From Salinimicrobium xinjiangense DSM 19287 (GTDB taxonomy: Bacteria; Bacteroidota; Bacteroidia; Flavobacteriales; Flavobacteriaceae): a stretch of 64,000 nt of DNA. The stretch spans positions 49,685 through 113,684 of the forward strand of contig NZ_AUIG01000020.1 in assembly GCF_000423585.1 (NCBI RefSeq). Direction: 5' to 3'. Below, one piece after another: positions 23,996 through 33,690 of this stretch. Each line of letters starts with the position of its first letter. Within the stretch, counting starts at the first letter, position 1. The notes beneath the pieces were generated by a model, which saw only the letters and a list, made by a program, of their open reading frames with translations, did no database searches and was not told where the DNA came from. A program made the translations under genes and the position numbers.

Positions 23996-25797
23996 TATTT
24001 AATCTGTTGAACATAGCCGATAAGAAAAAACGGGAAAGAATTAACAGGAGGCTACAAACCTTAAAGAATTTCTCATTTTGGCTGAGCCTCCTAACGGTAT
24101 GTCTTATAGTGTTCGATCTGGGTTTCACTCACAGATCTGAAACAGAACTTTACCTAACCGATTTCTACCTGATTGCTTTGCTCACAGGAAGTATTACAAT
24201 ACTCGTGAGATATGTTGTATCCCGGAATAAATTTCCCCTGAAGGTTCGTTTTTTTGATGGTGCCATCTTTTTGTTAAATATTTTTCTCGTACTAATAAAA
24301 CTAGATCTTCTTTTACAAACCTTCCCGTTTTTGAGCTTTTTGAATAATATGGGGTGGTTATATCTGGCTTTGTTAATTTACTTTATCCGTGAATTTTCTG
24401 CCCGCCGTTTGCATTATAACCGGGAGCTGCTCAATCCTGCACAACTGTTTATTGCAAGTTTTCTGGGGCTTATCGTGATGGGAACTCTCCTTTTGATGCT
24501 TCCCCGAGCCACTTATGAGGGAATTTCGGCCGTAGACGCTCTTTTTACGGCGACCAGTGCTGTATGTGTGACCGGGCTTATTGTAGTGGATACAGGAACA
24601 TATTTTACCACGCTGGGCCAAACAGTTATTTTAATACTTATTCAATTGGGTGGTTTGGGAATAATGACCTTTGCCAGTTATTTCTCCTATTTCTTCCGCG
24701 GAAAAAGCTCCTATGAGCATCAAATTATGCTGAAGGATATGACAAATTCCGAAAAGATAGGAGAGGTATTTGATGTGCTAAAGAAGATCGTCCTTCTCAC
24801 TTTTTCCATAGAGGCTGTAGGAGCAGTTTTTATTTTCCTGAGTTTAGAGGAAGGGACTGTGCAGGGTTTCATTGACCAGGTATTCTTTTCTGTTTTTCAT
24901 AGTATATCAGGATTTTGTAATGCGGGTTTTTCTACTCTGGAAAACAGTCTTTACGAACCGGAATTTAAGTTCAATTACTCTCTTCAACTTATCATTCTTG
25001 CGTTATTTATACTGGGAGGGATTGGTTTTCCCATTCTCTTCAACCTGTACAAATATTTTGCGTATTACTTTAAGAACCAATATGCAAAGTTTCAACACCC
25101 TACCTATTCGGTTTATACTCCCTGGGTCATTAATTTAAATACCAGAATTGTTCTTGTGACAACCTCGATCCTGCTCCTGTCAGGAACAGTTCTATTCTAT
25201 TTTTTTGAATATAATAACACTCTGGAGGAGCATTCCTGGTTTGGAAAAATAGTAGTTTCACTGTTTGGAGCAGCAACTCCAAGAACAGCCGGCTTCAACT
25301 CTATTGATACAAGTGCCTTAAATTTCTCAACCATTATGATCGTGTTCATACTTATGTGGATTGGGGCATCTCCGGGTTCTACGGGAGGTGGGATCAAAAC
25401 CAGTACTTTTGCTTTGACAACTCTCAACTTTTTAAGCCTGGCACGTGGCAAGGATCGGGTAGAAATTTTTAGAAGGGAAATTTCAGATCTTTCCATAAGA
25501 AGGGCCTTTGCTTTTATGGCGCTGTCCCTAATGGTAATAGGCACTTCCATATTTTTGATCGCTTCTTTTGATGAGGAAAAGACCCTACTTAGTATAGCCT
25601 TTGAAAGTTTCTCTGCCTATAGCACAGTAGGTCTCAGCCTTGGAATAACAGCCGAGCTGAGTTCAGCTTCAAAAATAGTGATCATTGCCACTATGTTTAT
25701 TGGTAGAGTAAGTATGCTAACCATATTAATTGCCCTTCTGAGAAGAGTGAAGTATCTAAACTATAAATATCCACAGGAAGAAATCCTAATGAATTAA
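23971..25797 (+). CDS. TrkH/KtrB-type potassium uptake subunit
   Basis: Up to 608 residues if the TTG at 23971 is used; a TTG at 24007 is also possible, no early ATG exists. About ten to twelve membrane helices. Four MPM pore repeats with the selectivity glycine are visible: SAVCVTGLIV, ISGFCNAGFS, TPRTAGFNSI and FSAYSTVGLS. The gated loop region (GASPGSTGGGIKT) is present. Forms a K+ (or Na+/K+) uptake channel-transporter with the adjacent KtrA-like protein; the preceding KdpDE-like pair may regulate it. Confidence 0.87.
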   Translation: MLPHRPTLIFNLLNIADKKKRERINRRLQTLKNFSFWLSLLTVCLIVFDLGFTHRSETELYLTDFYLIALLTGSITILVRYVVSRNKFPLKVRFFDGAIFLLNIFLVLIKLDLLLQTFPFLSFLNNMGWLYLALLIYFIREFSARRLHYNRELLNPAQLFIASFLGLIVMGTLLLMLPRATYEGISAVDALFTATSAVCVTGLIVVDTGTYFTTLGQTVILILIQLGGLGIMTFASYFSYFFRGKSSYEHQIMLKDMTNSEKIGEVFDVLKKIVLLTFSIEAVGAVFIFLSLEEGTVQGFIDQVFFSVFHSISGFCNAGFSTLENSLYEPEFKFNYSLQLIILALFILGGIGFPILFNLYKYFAYYFKNQYAKFQHPTYSVYTPWVINLNTRIVLVTTSILLLSGTVLFYFFEYNNTLEEHSWFGKIVVSLFGAATPRTAGFNSIDTSALNFSTIMIVFILMWIGASPGSTGGGIKTSTFALTTLNFLSLARGKDRVEIFRREISDLSIRRAFAFMALSLMVIGTSIFLIASFDEEKTLLSIAFESFSAYSTVGLSLGITAELSSASKIVIIATMFIGRVSMLTILIALLRRVKYLNYKYPQEEILMN

Positions 25798-25801
25798 GAG
25801 T

Positions 25802-26494
25802 ATGAAATATATAATTATTGGTCTTGGAAATTTTGGAGCCTCTCTTTCGGAAAAGTTGACAAAGATGGGCAATGAGGTCATTGGTGTAGACATGAATATG
25901 AGCAAGGTCGAAGCTATAAAGGACAAAATCACACATGCTGTCAATCTTGATTCCACAGATATTACTGCCGTATCAAGTCTGCCCTTAAAGGATACTGATG
26001 TTGTTATTGTGGGAATAGGAGAAGACAAGGGGGCCAATATTATGTCCACGGCTCTAATGAAGCAGCTCAATGTGAAAAGGCTTATCAGTCGGGCGGTTTC
26101 ACCCCTTCAGGAAATGGTATTGGAAGCAATGGGCGTGGATGAGATCATTCACCCCGAAGAGGAAACAGCAGAAAGATGGGCTAAGAAGCTAAACTTACAC
26201 GGGGTAGTAGATTCTTTTGAGGTAAACCGGGATTACAGCATTATCGAAACTGAAGTTCCGGCCGAATTCGATGGCCGCACACTGGAAGATATAGGATTAA
26301 AGCGGAAGTATGATATCATTGTACTTACCACCATCAAGATCACAAGAGAAAAGAATGAAATTGGTACAGACCGGGATGTATCGACTGTACAGGGAGTAGC
26401 CTCTGCAAAAACTATACTTCATAAATTTGATATCATGGTCCTCTACGGACATAATAAAAACTTGAAAAGGCTTTTAAAAGACCAGGAAAGATAA
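25802..26494 (+). CDS. KtrA/TrkA-type regulatory NAD(P)/ATP-binding subunit
   Basis: 230 residues. RCK_N Rossmann fold (IIIGLGNFGASLSEKL, 3-18; VDMNMSKVE) followed by an RCK_C domain (about 145-225, IIETEVPAEFDGRTLEDIGL). Cytoplasmic gating ring for the TrkH/KtrB protein encoded 4 nt upstream. Confidence 0.9.
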   Translation: MKYIIIGLGNFGASLSEKLTKMGNEVIGVDMNMSKVEAIKDKITHAVNLDSTDITAVSSLPLKDTDVVIVGIGEDKGANIMSTALMKQLNVKRLISRAVSPLQEMVLEAMGVDEIIHPEEETAERWAKKLNLHGVVDSFEVNRDYSIIETEVPAEFDGRTLEDIGLKRKYDIIVLTTIKITREKNEIGTDRDVSTVQGVASAKTILHKFDIMVLYGHNKNLKRLLKDQER

Positions 26495-26758
26495 GAACTA
26501 ATACAGCAACTTTCAGTAGCTCATTTCTGACTTTTTTTTCTGCTGAGGAATAGAACTTTGGAACTCTGCATATCTTAATTTCCAACGGCACCCCCGTCTT
26601 CGATCCTAAATGAAGAACTGGATGCTGCACTTCTGGGTTTTTCGAGATTCCTAAAATAAATTGTTATCAGAATTTCCGGGGATTTACCCTTTAACAGAAT
26701 TCATTTAAGGACCTTTAAAAAAGCCATTTTGGACACCTCTTTCTGTAGAATAAAAAAG

Positions 26759-27295
26759 TCAGAATAGCCTGTAGAAGATTTTCAATCCGGCGGAGGGCTG
26801 GAGGACGTCTGAACCTATGACATCAAGGTCGCCTGTAACTTCATCTGTTCTTGTTTTTTTCGCTTTATTTTGATCCATGAGCATGAGCATCAATCCCACT
26901 TCCAATGCCACTCCGAACTCAGAAGTAAGATTGAATTCCCTTCCCAACCTCGGGACGAGAAGGAGATTGGTTCGTTTTTCCCATTCACCTTCGCTGCTCA
27001 GAAAAGTCAGACCGGATTTTATGAACCAGGGTCTCAAAGAGGTATATCCCGAATTCCCGGCAAAATGATAATAGTAATCTGCGGAAATATTAAAATTTTG
27101 ATTTTTATACGCCAGATTAGTTCCTATGCTTAGCCCGTATTGTTTTTGATCCACCCTCATTCTCAGTCCCAGATTGACCATTTCGGGAGTGCCATTTCCG
27201 CCGGTAAGATTGTAATCCTGCTGGGCAGTGGCTGTTCCTGCTGCAAGCATAAAGACCAGACTGGTGATCAGGTAGGTAAATAAACTGTTTTTCAT
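26759..27295 (-). CDS. Predicted outer-membrane beta-barrel protein
   Basis: 178 residues from the ATG at 27295, with a clear signal peptide (to about TATAQ). The rest alternates polar/hydrophobic residues in short strands (MRVDQKQYGLSIGTNLAYK, FNISADYYYHFAG, FGVALEVGLMLM) and ends in FYRLF, the aromatic C-terminal signature of barrels. No specific family recognised; probably a small porin-like or conserved surface barrel. Confidence 0.65.
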   Translation of the reverse strand: MKNSLFTYLITSLVFMLAAGTATAQQDYNLTGGNGTPEMVNLGLRMRVDQKQYGLSIGTNLAYKNQNFNISADYYYHFAGNSGYTSLRPWFIKSGLTFLSSEGEWEKRTNLLLVPRLGREFNLTSEFGVALEVGLMLMLMDQNKAKKTRTDEVTGDLDVIGSDVLQPSAGLKIFYRLF

Positions 27296-27478
27296 ATTCC
27301 GGGTTCTTGCCTGAAACAAAATATCTGTGATTTCAACAACTTTCTGGAGTAGCAGCAGAAACCTACAGCAATGTAAAATAAAAATTTGAAAATTGCCTTT
27401 TTTTGCTATTTCTCCGGCTCTCTTGCAAATGATCTGTAGGTTGTTTTATATTGTTATTCTTTAAATCCGAAGATTTTC

Positions 27479-28417
27479 ATGATCACCAAACAAGAATTTT
27501 CTACTGTTCACGAACGTATTAAACCTTATATTCACCACACTCCTGTCATCACTTCCAGGCTTCTAAATGAATTATCTGGAGCTAATTTGTTCTTTAAATG
27601 CGAAAATTTTCAGCGCATGGGAGCTTTTAAAATGCGTGGAGCCACTAACGCGATATTAAATCTTACTAAAGAGCAACAGGAAAAAGGGGTGGTTACACAT
27701 TCTTCGGGTAATTTTGCCCAGGCCCTCTCCTTATCGGCCAAAAGCATCGATGTGCCGGCTTATATTGTAATGCCATCAACTGCACCGCAGGTAAAGAAAG
27801 AGGCGGTAAAAGGTTACGGCGGAAAGATCACGGAATGTTCTCCCACTTTGGATGAAAGAGAGAAGGCGGCAGAAAAGATCATGAATGAAACAGGGTCAAC
27901 ATTCATACATCCCTCCAACGATATGGATGTAATCTACGGGCAGGGTACCGCAGCTATCGAGCTGCTGCAGGAACAGCCCGATCTCGAACTGATTGTCACT
28001 CCGGTTGGCGGCGGCGGACTCATTGCCGGGACTGCTCTTGCTGCACATCACTTCGGAAAGAACTGTAAAACTATAGGTGCCGAACCCTTCGAAGCCGATG
28101 ATGCTTACCGTTCCCTGCAAAGCGGAAAGATTGAAGAAAATGAATCGGCCAATACCCTCGCCGACGGACTTAAAACTCAACTCGGTGACAAGAATTTTCC
28201 GATCATCCAGGAACTAGTCTCTGAAATTATCAGGGTGGAGGAAAAGGAAATCGTTGCTGCCCTAAAGCTCATATGGGAACGCATGAAGATCGTGGTGGAA
28301 CCTTCCAGTGCCACGGCACTTGCTGCAGTGCTGAGAGAGAAAGAAAAATTTAAAGATAAAAAAGTGGGGATTATTATCTCCGGCGGAAATGTGGATCTGC
28401 AGAAATTACCTTTCTGA
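27479..28417 (+). CDS. Threonine/serine dehydratase or serine racemase-like PLP enzyme
   Basis: 312 residues, fold-type II PLP enzyme. The PLP lysine is in MGAFKMRGA (about K56), SSGNFAQALS is the phosphate-side asparagine loop, and VGGGGLIAG binds the cofactor phosphate. There is no C-terminal ACT-like regulatory domain, so it is of the short catabolic threonine deaminase or serine racemase type. Monocistronic; its 3' flank is a GAAGTACGA word-repeat array. Confidence 0.83.
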   Translation: MITKQEFSTVHERIKPYIHHTPVITSRLLNELSGANLFFKCENFQRMGAFKMRGATNAILNLTKEQQEKGVVTHSSGNFAQALSLSAKSIDVPAYIVMPSTAPQVKKEAVKGYGGKITECSPTLDEREKAAEKIMNETGSTFIHPSNDMDVIYGQGTAAIELLQEQPDLELIVTPVGGGGLIAGTALAAHHFGKNCKTIGAEPFEADDAYRSLQSGKIEENESANTLADGLKTQLGDKNFPIIQELVSEIIRVEEKEIVAALKLIWERMKIVVEPSSATALAAVLREKEKFKDKKVGIIISGGNVDLQKLPF

Positions 28418-28728
28418 AGTACGATTTTAGAAGTACGAGGTTAGAAGTGCGAGATTGGAAGTACGATTTTAGAAGTACGAGCTTAGAAGTACGAAGTTAA
28501 AAATACGAAGTTAAAAATACGATTGATCTAATTGAGGTGGGTAGTTTTTTAATTCTTTGGAAATTTGGATAATATTCCAAGAAGGCATTTTTTCCAAATG
28601 CTTTCCAGGATTTTATATAGAAGTCTTGGCTCCAGGCTCTGAAAGCGGAGCGATCGAGATTCTTTTCCAGGAAAATAATTTATTAGAATTACCAATTTTA
28701 AAGTTCACGGTGGTGGGAAAAAGCCTTC
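28418..28728. repeat. GAAGTACGA word array and gene-free spacer
   Basis: From 28418 to about 28525 the units GAAGTACGATTTTA, GAAGTACGAGGTTA and AAATACGAAGTTA are iterated with drift. The remainder to 28728 shows no supported ORF, promoter or RNA. Confidence 0.6.
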
Positions 28729-29538
28729 TTAATACCTCCTCAAAATACTTTCTATCTCCTTTCTGTAAATTCCGGTATCCAAAAAATTATTATGCCCCAG
28801 CCCTTCGAGGGTGATCAAAGTATCCTGCGGTTTAAGATGTTCTTTAATTTTCAAGGAAGAGCCGTAGTAAACGATCTCATCCTCACTTCCATGGAGCACC
28901 ACCACCGGTGCATCTGTTTGCTTTACGTATTTACCCGTTTCAAGTTTGTACCTGATAAGAAAGGAGGGAAAAAGATTCAGCGGAAACATCTTTTTTGCAA
29001 GGTCTGGCAACGAATAAGGCGGTGCCTGCAGGATCAATAGCTTTGGTTTATTCTCTGCAGCCAGCTTTGCAGCCGAACCCGAACCAATGGAATGCCCCAG
29101 CACTATGATCTCCTCTTCGGGATACTCATTTTTTAATTCATCATAAAGTGCCTGTATATCCTCATGTAGTTGAGCTTCACTTTCTATACTGCCCTCACTT
29201 TTACCATAGCCCCTGTAATCGGGAATAAATACATCATAGTTATGTGCTCTAAATGTTTCGGCGACACTTCCCCAGCCTTCAAGCGATCCGGCGTTTCCAT
29301 GCAGATAAAACACAATCCCTTTGGGATCTTCTGCTTTGAATAACAGGGAGTGGAGTTTTTTTCCATCCTGCATTTCAATATAGCGTTCTTCGAAATTTCG
29401 GAAATTTTGGAACTCGAAATCCTCTGCCAGTGTCTGCGGATAAAAGATCATTTTTTCCTGGAAGAAGTACAGCAGAGTGCAGATAAGCAGGTACAGAATT
29501 AGAAGGATGGAGAAGAAAGTGATCAAATTAGATTTCAT
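28729..29538 (-). CDS. Membrane-anchored alpha/beta hydrolase
   Basis: About 269 residues from the ATG at 29538 (a longer in-frame start exists at 29571). An N-terminal hydrophobic anchor (LITFFSILLILYLLICTLLYFF) is followed by a hydrolase domain: VFYLHGNAGS oxyanion loop, PDYRGYGKSEG, nucleophile in LGHSIGSG, acid in HGSEDEIVYYG and base in EGLGHNNF. Resembles the ABHD13/Bem46-type peptidase S9-like hydrolases. Substrate unknown. Confidence 0.8.
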   Translation of the reverse strand: MKSNLITFFSILLILYLLICTLLYFFQEKMIFYPQTLAEDFEFQNFRNFEERYIEMQDGKKLHSLLFKAEDPKGIVFYLHGNAGSLEGWGSVAETFRAHNYDVFIPDYRGYGKSEGSIESEAQLHEDIQALYDELKNEYPEEEIIVLGHSIGSGSAAKLAAENKPKLLILQAPPYSLPDLAKKMFPLNLFPSFLIRYKLETGKYVKQTDAPVVVLHGSEDEIVYYGSSLKIKEHLKPQDTLITLEGLGHNNFLDTGIYRKEIESILRRY

Positions 29539-29571
29539 TTTTAAGCCAGGGATCTTAAAGAAAAGATACAA

Positions 29572-30208
29572 AATATTAAAGGAATAGCTCTTCCTTTATT
29601 TCCCGCAGATCCCGGAGATTTTCGCAGATCACACAGTGGAATTGGTTTATTGAAGATTGAAAAGGGCCACGAATTCACGAATTTTTCTCTAATCACTCAG
29701 ACGTACACTCGCACTCTTATCTCTCCCTGATAATTGCTAATTGATCATTAGTTGAAGCCACAGATGCAGGGATATTTTTATATCCACTCAAATGAGCTCA
29801 CTCGCACTCTAATCTCTCCTGATAATTGCTCATTGTTTATTGATCATTGTTTAAAGCCATGAATACACGAATGTTCTCTAATCACTCAGACCTATTCACT
29901 CGCACTCTTATCTCCCCTGATAATTGATAATTGTTTATTGATAGTTGTAATCAGGATGAGATTTCTCGTCGCATTCTCTTTTTACCAAAAGAAAATGCTC
30001 TGTCGAAATGACAACCCATTCATTTTTATTGTTCATCTTTAATTGGAATTTGGTGCTTGGAATTTGGCCCTCCTTCGCACAAGCTTCGGCGGGTAAATGC
30101 CTGGAATTTGGTGCTTGAACATTGGAATTTCTTTTTTCATCTTCAAATCTTCAAATTCTCAAATCCTCAAATCGTTTTGTTCATTGTTAATTGCTAATTG
30201 TTTATTGA
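29572..30208. repeat. Gene-free mosaic of word repeats
   Basis: Iterated words of at least four families: TAATTGCTAATTGATCATTG (about 29722, 29818, 29921, 30183), CACTCGCACTCTTATCTC (29705, 29792, 29898), GGAATTTGGTGCTTGGAATTTGG (30045-30125) and CGAATTCACGAAT (29660, 29865). A TCTCGTCGCATTC..TGTCGAAATGAC patch lies near 29960-30010. No ORF or RNA gene is supported. Confidence 0.6.
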
Positions 30209-30988
30209 TCAATTGCGTTCCCGGTAAAGCTTCTCCCCTATTTTGCCTTCATCACCCAGCGCCCGACCTTTAATTAACCAGGCGGTTCCGAAGAAGAAAA
30301 GTGCAAGAGCTTCTAAAATCAGGGTGGAATATCTGAACAGTCTAAAATTTTCTGAGATCGGGATCAGGATGATAAGAACGAGAATTGCACTACCACAAAA
30401 CCTGTAGATATTGTTTTCATTTAACCTGCTTGTCGGAATATCTTCAGCTTCATTTTGTCCGATGGTGAATACATTTATGGCTAAAAGTGCGAAAATTCCG
30501 AAGAGCAAAGCAGCAAAACCGTAATGAAGCCAGCCCAACCAGGAAATCTGATAAGGAATGAGCGTAAGTACATATCGGGACGCTCCTCCGGGAGTAACGG
30601 GAATTAAAGCCACCCCCACTGCCATGATTCCGGCTATGTTGGTAAGTAACTGATCGTTCTTTAGGATCGAAGGATTGTCATGACCTTTATAACTTATCAT
30701 AAATAAACCCACAGCAGCCAAAGTGCCGGTGAAGATGTCCCGTAAATTGGTGTAGTAATAATCACTGATAGATGGCTGCACTGCAGTTTTAAAAAAGGGA
30801 ATAAATGATAAACCTATCAGTAAAACCGGAAGAGCCAATCCAAGATAACCTATCGCTCTTCTAAGCCTCCTGTAGGTAAAAATGTAATTCTTATTTTTAT
30901 TGAGAATAATTTTCAAATTTCGGAACTGGTAAAAGATTCCTACTAAGATAATCTTTCTCCGGACTTGGATTAATTGAAAGCATAACAA
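30209..30988 (-). CDS. Multi-pass membrane protein of unknown function
   Basis: Up to 259 residues with about six hydrophobic helices. The conserved-looking loop SISDYYYTNLRDIFTGTLAAVG with ISYKGHD and GVALIPVTP recurs in an uncharacterised bacterial membrane family. The ATG at 30988 directly abuts the terminator hairpin of the upstream gene, so the real start may lie further in (the first 40 residues look non-conserved), but no better ATG is available. Confidence 0.55.
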   Translation of the reverse strand: MLCFQLIQVRRKIILVGIFYQFRNLKIILNKNKNYIFTYRRLRRAIGYLGLALPVLLIGLSFIPFFKTAVQPSISDYYYTNLRDIFTGTLAAVGLFMISYKGHDNPSILKNDQLLTNIAGIMAVGVALIPVTPGGASRYVLTLIPYQISWLGWLHYGFAALLFGIFALLAINVFTIGQNEAEDIPTSRLNENNIYRFCGSAILVLIILIPISENFRLFRYSTLILEALALFFFGTAWLIKGRALGDEGKIGEKLYRERN

Positions 30989-30989
30989 T

Positions 30990-31020
30990 AAAAGCGCAAA
31001 GGTTTTTAGCCTTTGCGCCT
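30990..31020 (-). terminator. Terminator of the propeller lipoprotein gene
   Basis: GCGCAAAGG / CCTTTGCGC stem with a 7-nt loop and TTTTATTG on the minus-strand side, 23 nt after the stop at 31043. Confidence 0.65.
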
Positions 31021-31042
31021 TAAAATTCCAGGTTTTAAAAAC

Positions 31043-32017
31043 CTATTCTGCCTTTAAAATCGTAAAAGCATCGGTTGAACCACCGGCAAGGAGGACATCA
31101 AGATGTGCAACCAGGACGTAAGGTGAATTCTTCCTCATCGTAATAGTGGTAGTAAACTCATTTGGAGTCAGGATTTCCTCCACTAAAGTCGCTGTCTCCC
31201 ATTTATCTTTTGTTCTAAAGGTTTGAACTCTGGAATTTTCTCCACCAAAGTCATTGCTTACCACCAGAAGTTCATTCGGATTTTTTAGATACAATCCATC
31301 AGGAGAAAAAAGAGGTGCGTCAACATTTATCTGAGACCATGCATGGGGGTCATCTAAAGGCACTTTTATCAGAATATTCCCGTCTGCCTTTCCAACCAGG
31401 AGAAATCCACGGGGATCGTAGTCAATTCCGTTAAGTCCGAAAGCCCCGGGAGCAGGAGCAAGAGCAGGGTCTTCGAGAAAGATCTCTGCCTCTCCCTGCG
31501 GATTCAGCTTGTAGAGAATACCTGCATAGCTGTCGGTCACATAGGCGTTGCCTTTATGATCTACTGTAACATCGTTAGCGAAATGTCCGCCTGGTCTTAG
31601 AGGGTGGAGTTCTGTATAAAATATAAATTCTCCCGAAAGATCGTAAGCCGCAAGTGCCGCCAAACTTCCGTCAATGTTCGAATTGGTAATTAGCACTCTC
31701 TTCCCGCTTTGATCCACATGCAGACCAATAGTAGAGACAAAGTCTGGGTTAGTTACCCACACGGAATATTCACCATCTATCACCTGTCCCACATCACCTC
31801 TGGTAATGGAGGAGATAAGGAACCTGTTGTCTCTTTTGTCATAATCAAGTCCTTCGGGATATAGATCAGGTTCATAAATCACAATACCTGGTTCATTTAC
31901 CACCTTCACTTTTAGATCCAATTGTAACAGATCTGGATTTTCGTGATTCTCTTTAGAACATGATAAGCCGCTTAATCCCAATACCATGCAGAGAACTGCT
32001 GTACAAATCTTCTTCAT
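31043..32017 (-). CDS. SMP-30/gluconolactonase-like beta-propeller lipoprotein
   Basis: 324 residues with the lipobox LSGLSC. Repeating propeller blades are seen as PEGLDYDKRDNRFLISS, GLHVDQSGKRVLITNSN, NDVTVDHKGNAYVTDSYAGILYKL, NGIDYDPRGFLLVGKADGNILIKV and SPDGLYLKNPNELLVVSND. The acid residues in these turns fit the metal-binding SMP-30 fold. Likely periplasmic or surface sugar-lactone hydrolase-like or sensor; substrate unknown. Confidence 0.72.
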   Translation of the reverse strand: MKKICTAVLCMVLGLSGLSCSKENHENPDLLQLDLKVKVVNEPGIVIYEPDLYPEGLDYDKRDNRFLISSITRGDVGQVIDGEYSVWVTNPDFVSTIGLHVDQSGKRVLITNSNIDGSLAALAAYDLSGEFIFYTELHPLRPGGHFANDVTVDHKGNAYVTDSYAGILYKLNPQGEAEIFLEDPALAPAPGAFGLNGIDYDPRGFLLVGKADGNILIKVPLDDPHAWSQINVDAPLFSPDGLYLKNPNELLVVSNDFGGENSRVQTFRTKDKWETATLVEEILTPNEFTTTITMRKNSPYVLVAHLDVLLAGGSTDAFTILKAE

Positions 32018-32118
32018 AATATTTATTTTAGTTTAATTAATAATCGATTTAAAAAGGGGAAAGAGATCGGAAACAGAGAGAGAATTAGCTGATGTTTGTT
32101 GACAGCTTTGGATTTCTA

Positions 32119-32358
32119 CTACTCATCTTTCGGAAGCTTCTCAAACTCCCTTCTTCGGCCTTCAAACCAGGCATTCATCATTTCGGGAGAGGACATTCGG
32201 GATTGCAGGTCATTCATAGCCCGTATATGTGCTTCATCACCTTTTCTTATCATTTCCATCCCGTGTTCTTTACTTTGGGAAGCCATGTCTTCAAAAGTGC
32301 CGGCATGAAATTCTTCTTCACACGCACCACCCAATTGTCTGCAAGTCATTGTTTTCAT
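32119..32358 (-). CDS. Small DUF1059-like protein
   Basis: 79 residues from the ATG at 32358 (start MKTMTCRQLGGACEEEFHAGT). The cysteine pair CRQLGGAC and AGTFEDMASQSKEHGMEMI are the DUF1059 core; a further charged helix follows (SPEMMNAWFEGRRREFEKL). Function unknown. Lies 41 nt after the SDR gene and may be co-transcribed. Confidence 0.68.
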   Translation of the reverse strand: MKTMTCRQLGGACEEEFHAGTFEDMASQSKEHGMEMIRKGDEAHIRAMNDLQSRMSSPEMMNAWFEGRRREFEKLPKDE

Positions 32359-32399
32359 TCTGATATTTTTTAAATGATTCCGGTCGTTTGTTTGCTCAT

Positions 32400-33320
32400 T
32401 CAACTATTGCCCGTAGTTTCCTCTTTATGGATTTTTCTCTTTCGGGGTTTTACTTTCGAAACTTCAGGACGAGCGGTAAGGCCGAAAAGATTTTCTACTG
32501 CATCATACCAATCTTTATCCTTAGCTGCATTAAAGGAGATCCACTCCTCATCTGTCATGGATGCACGCCATTCCAGGAAAGGTGTGGCATCGGGACCTAC
32601 CGGATAACGTAGCTGCCAGCTGTTGCTGTTCGCGATCTCAAGAATGTTTTCTGCTACTATAGAGGCTTCAGTAGGATTCCTTAGCGAAGCCGCAAAAAGT
32701 CCGCCGAAGCGGTTCACCTGTGGATAAAGAGAACCCCCTGACCTTATGATGTTGCGGGCCATTTTGGTATCAATAATTCCCGGTTCCACTATCGCTACCC
32801 GAATGTTATAGGGTTTTACTTCCTGGGCCAGGGCCTCGCTTATCGCTTCCAAAGCAAATTTGGTCGCATTGTAAGGTCCCAAAGGGGAATTGGCAATCCT
32901 GCCCGCTACTGAGGCTACATTAATGATACATCCACTACCCCTTTCGCGCATTTTTGGCAAGACAGCTTTAATACACCTTAAGCAGCCAAAGTAATTTGTT
33001 TCCATGACGACTTTGAATTTCCAGATATCGGTTTCCTCTACCGAACCATGAACTTCGATCCCGGCATTGTTAACCAGCACATCAATATGATCCAGCTCCC
33101 TCCAAATTTCGTCAAAGCCTTGCTGTACGGACTCATCTGAATCTACATCCATTCTGCAGATACTTATATCTAAAGCCTCCTTTTCAATTTGTTCTTTTAA
33201 AGCCTCTGCACAATCGGGCTCCCGCATAGTAGCGAAGACCCTATAACCTTCCCTGCCAAAGGCCAGAGCCGTTTCCAGGCCTATTCCCTTACTTGTGCCC
33301 GTAATAACAACCGTTTTCAT
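32400..33320 (-). CDS. Short-chain dehydrogenase/reductase
   Basis: 306 residues. NAD(P)-binding TGTSKGIG (8-15), NNAGIEVHG, catalytic serine in NVASVAGRI and the YNATK motif give a classical SDR. A 50-residue C-terminal part beyond the core ends with a lysine-rich tail (KVKPRKRKIHK). Substrate cannot be read from the sequence. Confidence 0.87.
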   Translation of the reverse strand: MKTVVITGTSKGIGLETALAFGREGYRVFATMREPDCAEALKEQIEKEALDISICRMDVDSDESVQQGFDEIWRELDHIDVLVNNAGIEVHGSVEETDIWKFKVVMETNYFGCLRCIKAVLPKMRERGSGCIINVASVAGRIANSPLGPYNATKFALEAISEALAQEVKPYNIRVAIVEPGIIDTKMARNIIRSGGSLYPQVNRFGGLFAASLRNPTEASIVAENILEIANSNSWQLRYPVGPDATPFLEWRASMTDEEWISFNAAKDKDWYDAVENLFGLTARPEVSKVKPRKRKIHKEETTGNS

Positions 33321-33690
33321 ATCTGTGGTTTTAAATAAGATTCGGTACTTCAGGGGGAAGGGGGGAATTCATTTCGGGGGAGAAAATGGAAAGCGGAATA
33401 ATACCTGCTAAAAAGCTGAACCTCAAGCAGTCTCTTAAATATCGGTTTTTTTTCTGAAGGTTAAGATGAAAACAAAAAAAAATTAAATATCCCCCTGAAG
33501 CCTACTGACTTGAAAATCATTTGAGCAGAAAATTACCGGGGAGAAATGGAAGTTTTAGAAGGTAAACTGGAAGTGGTCTTTATTTTTAAATACGCCAGTC
33601 ATTTAAAACAATAAATTTTCGGCTCCTGACATTTCTCATGGTTTTTAGTTTATATACTCACTAATTTTCAGATCTATAAAAAAGAAGATT
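33321..33690. other. Gene-free spacer
   Basis: AT-rich DNA between divergent SDR and DUF6448 genes with one G-rich patch (about 33350-33385). I see no ORF, hairpin terminator or perfect promoter box. Confidence 0.5.
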
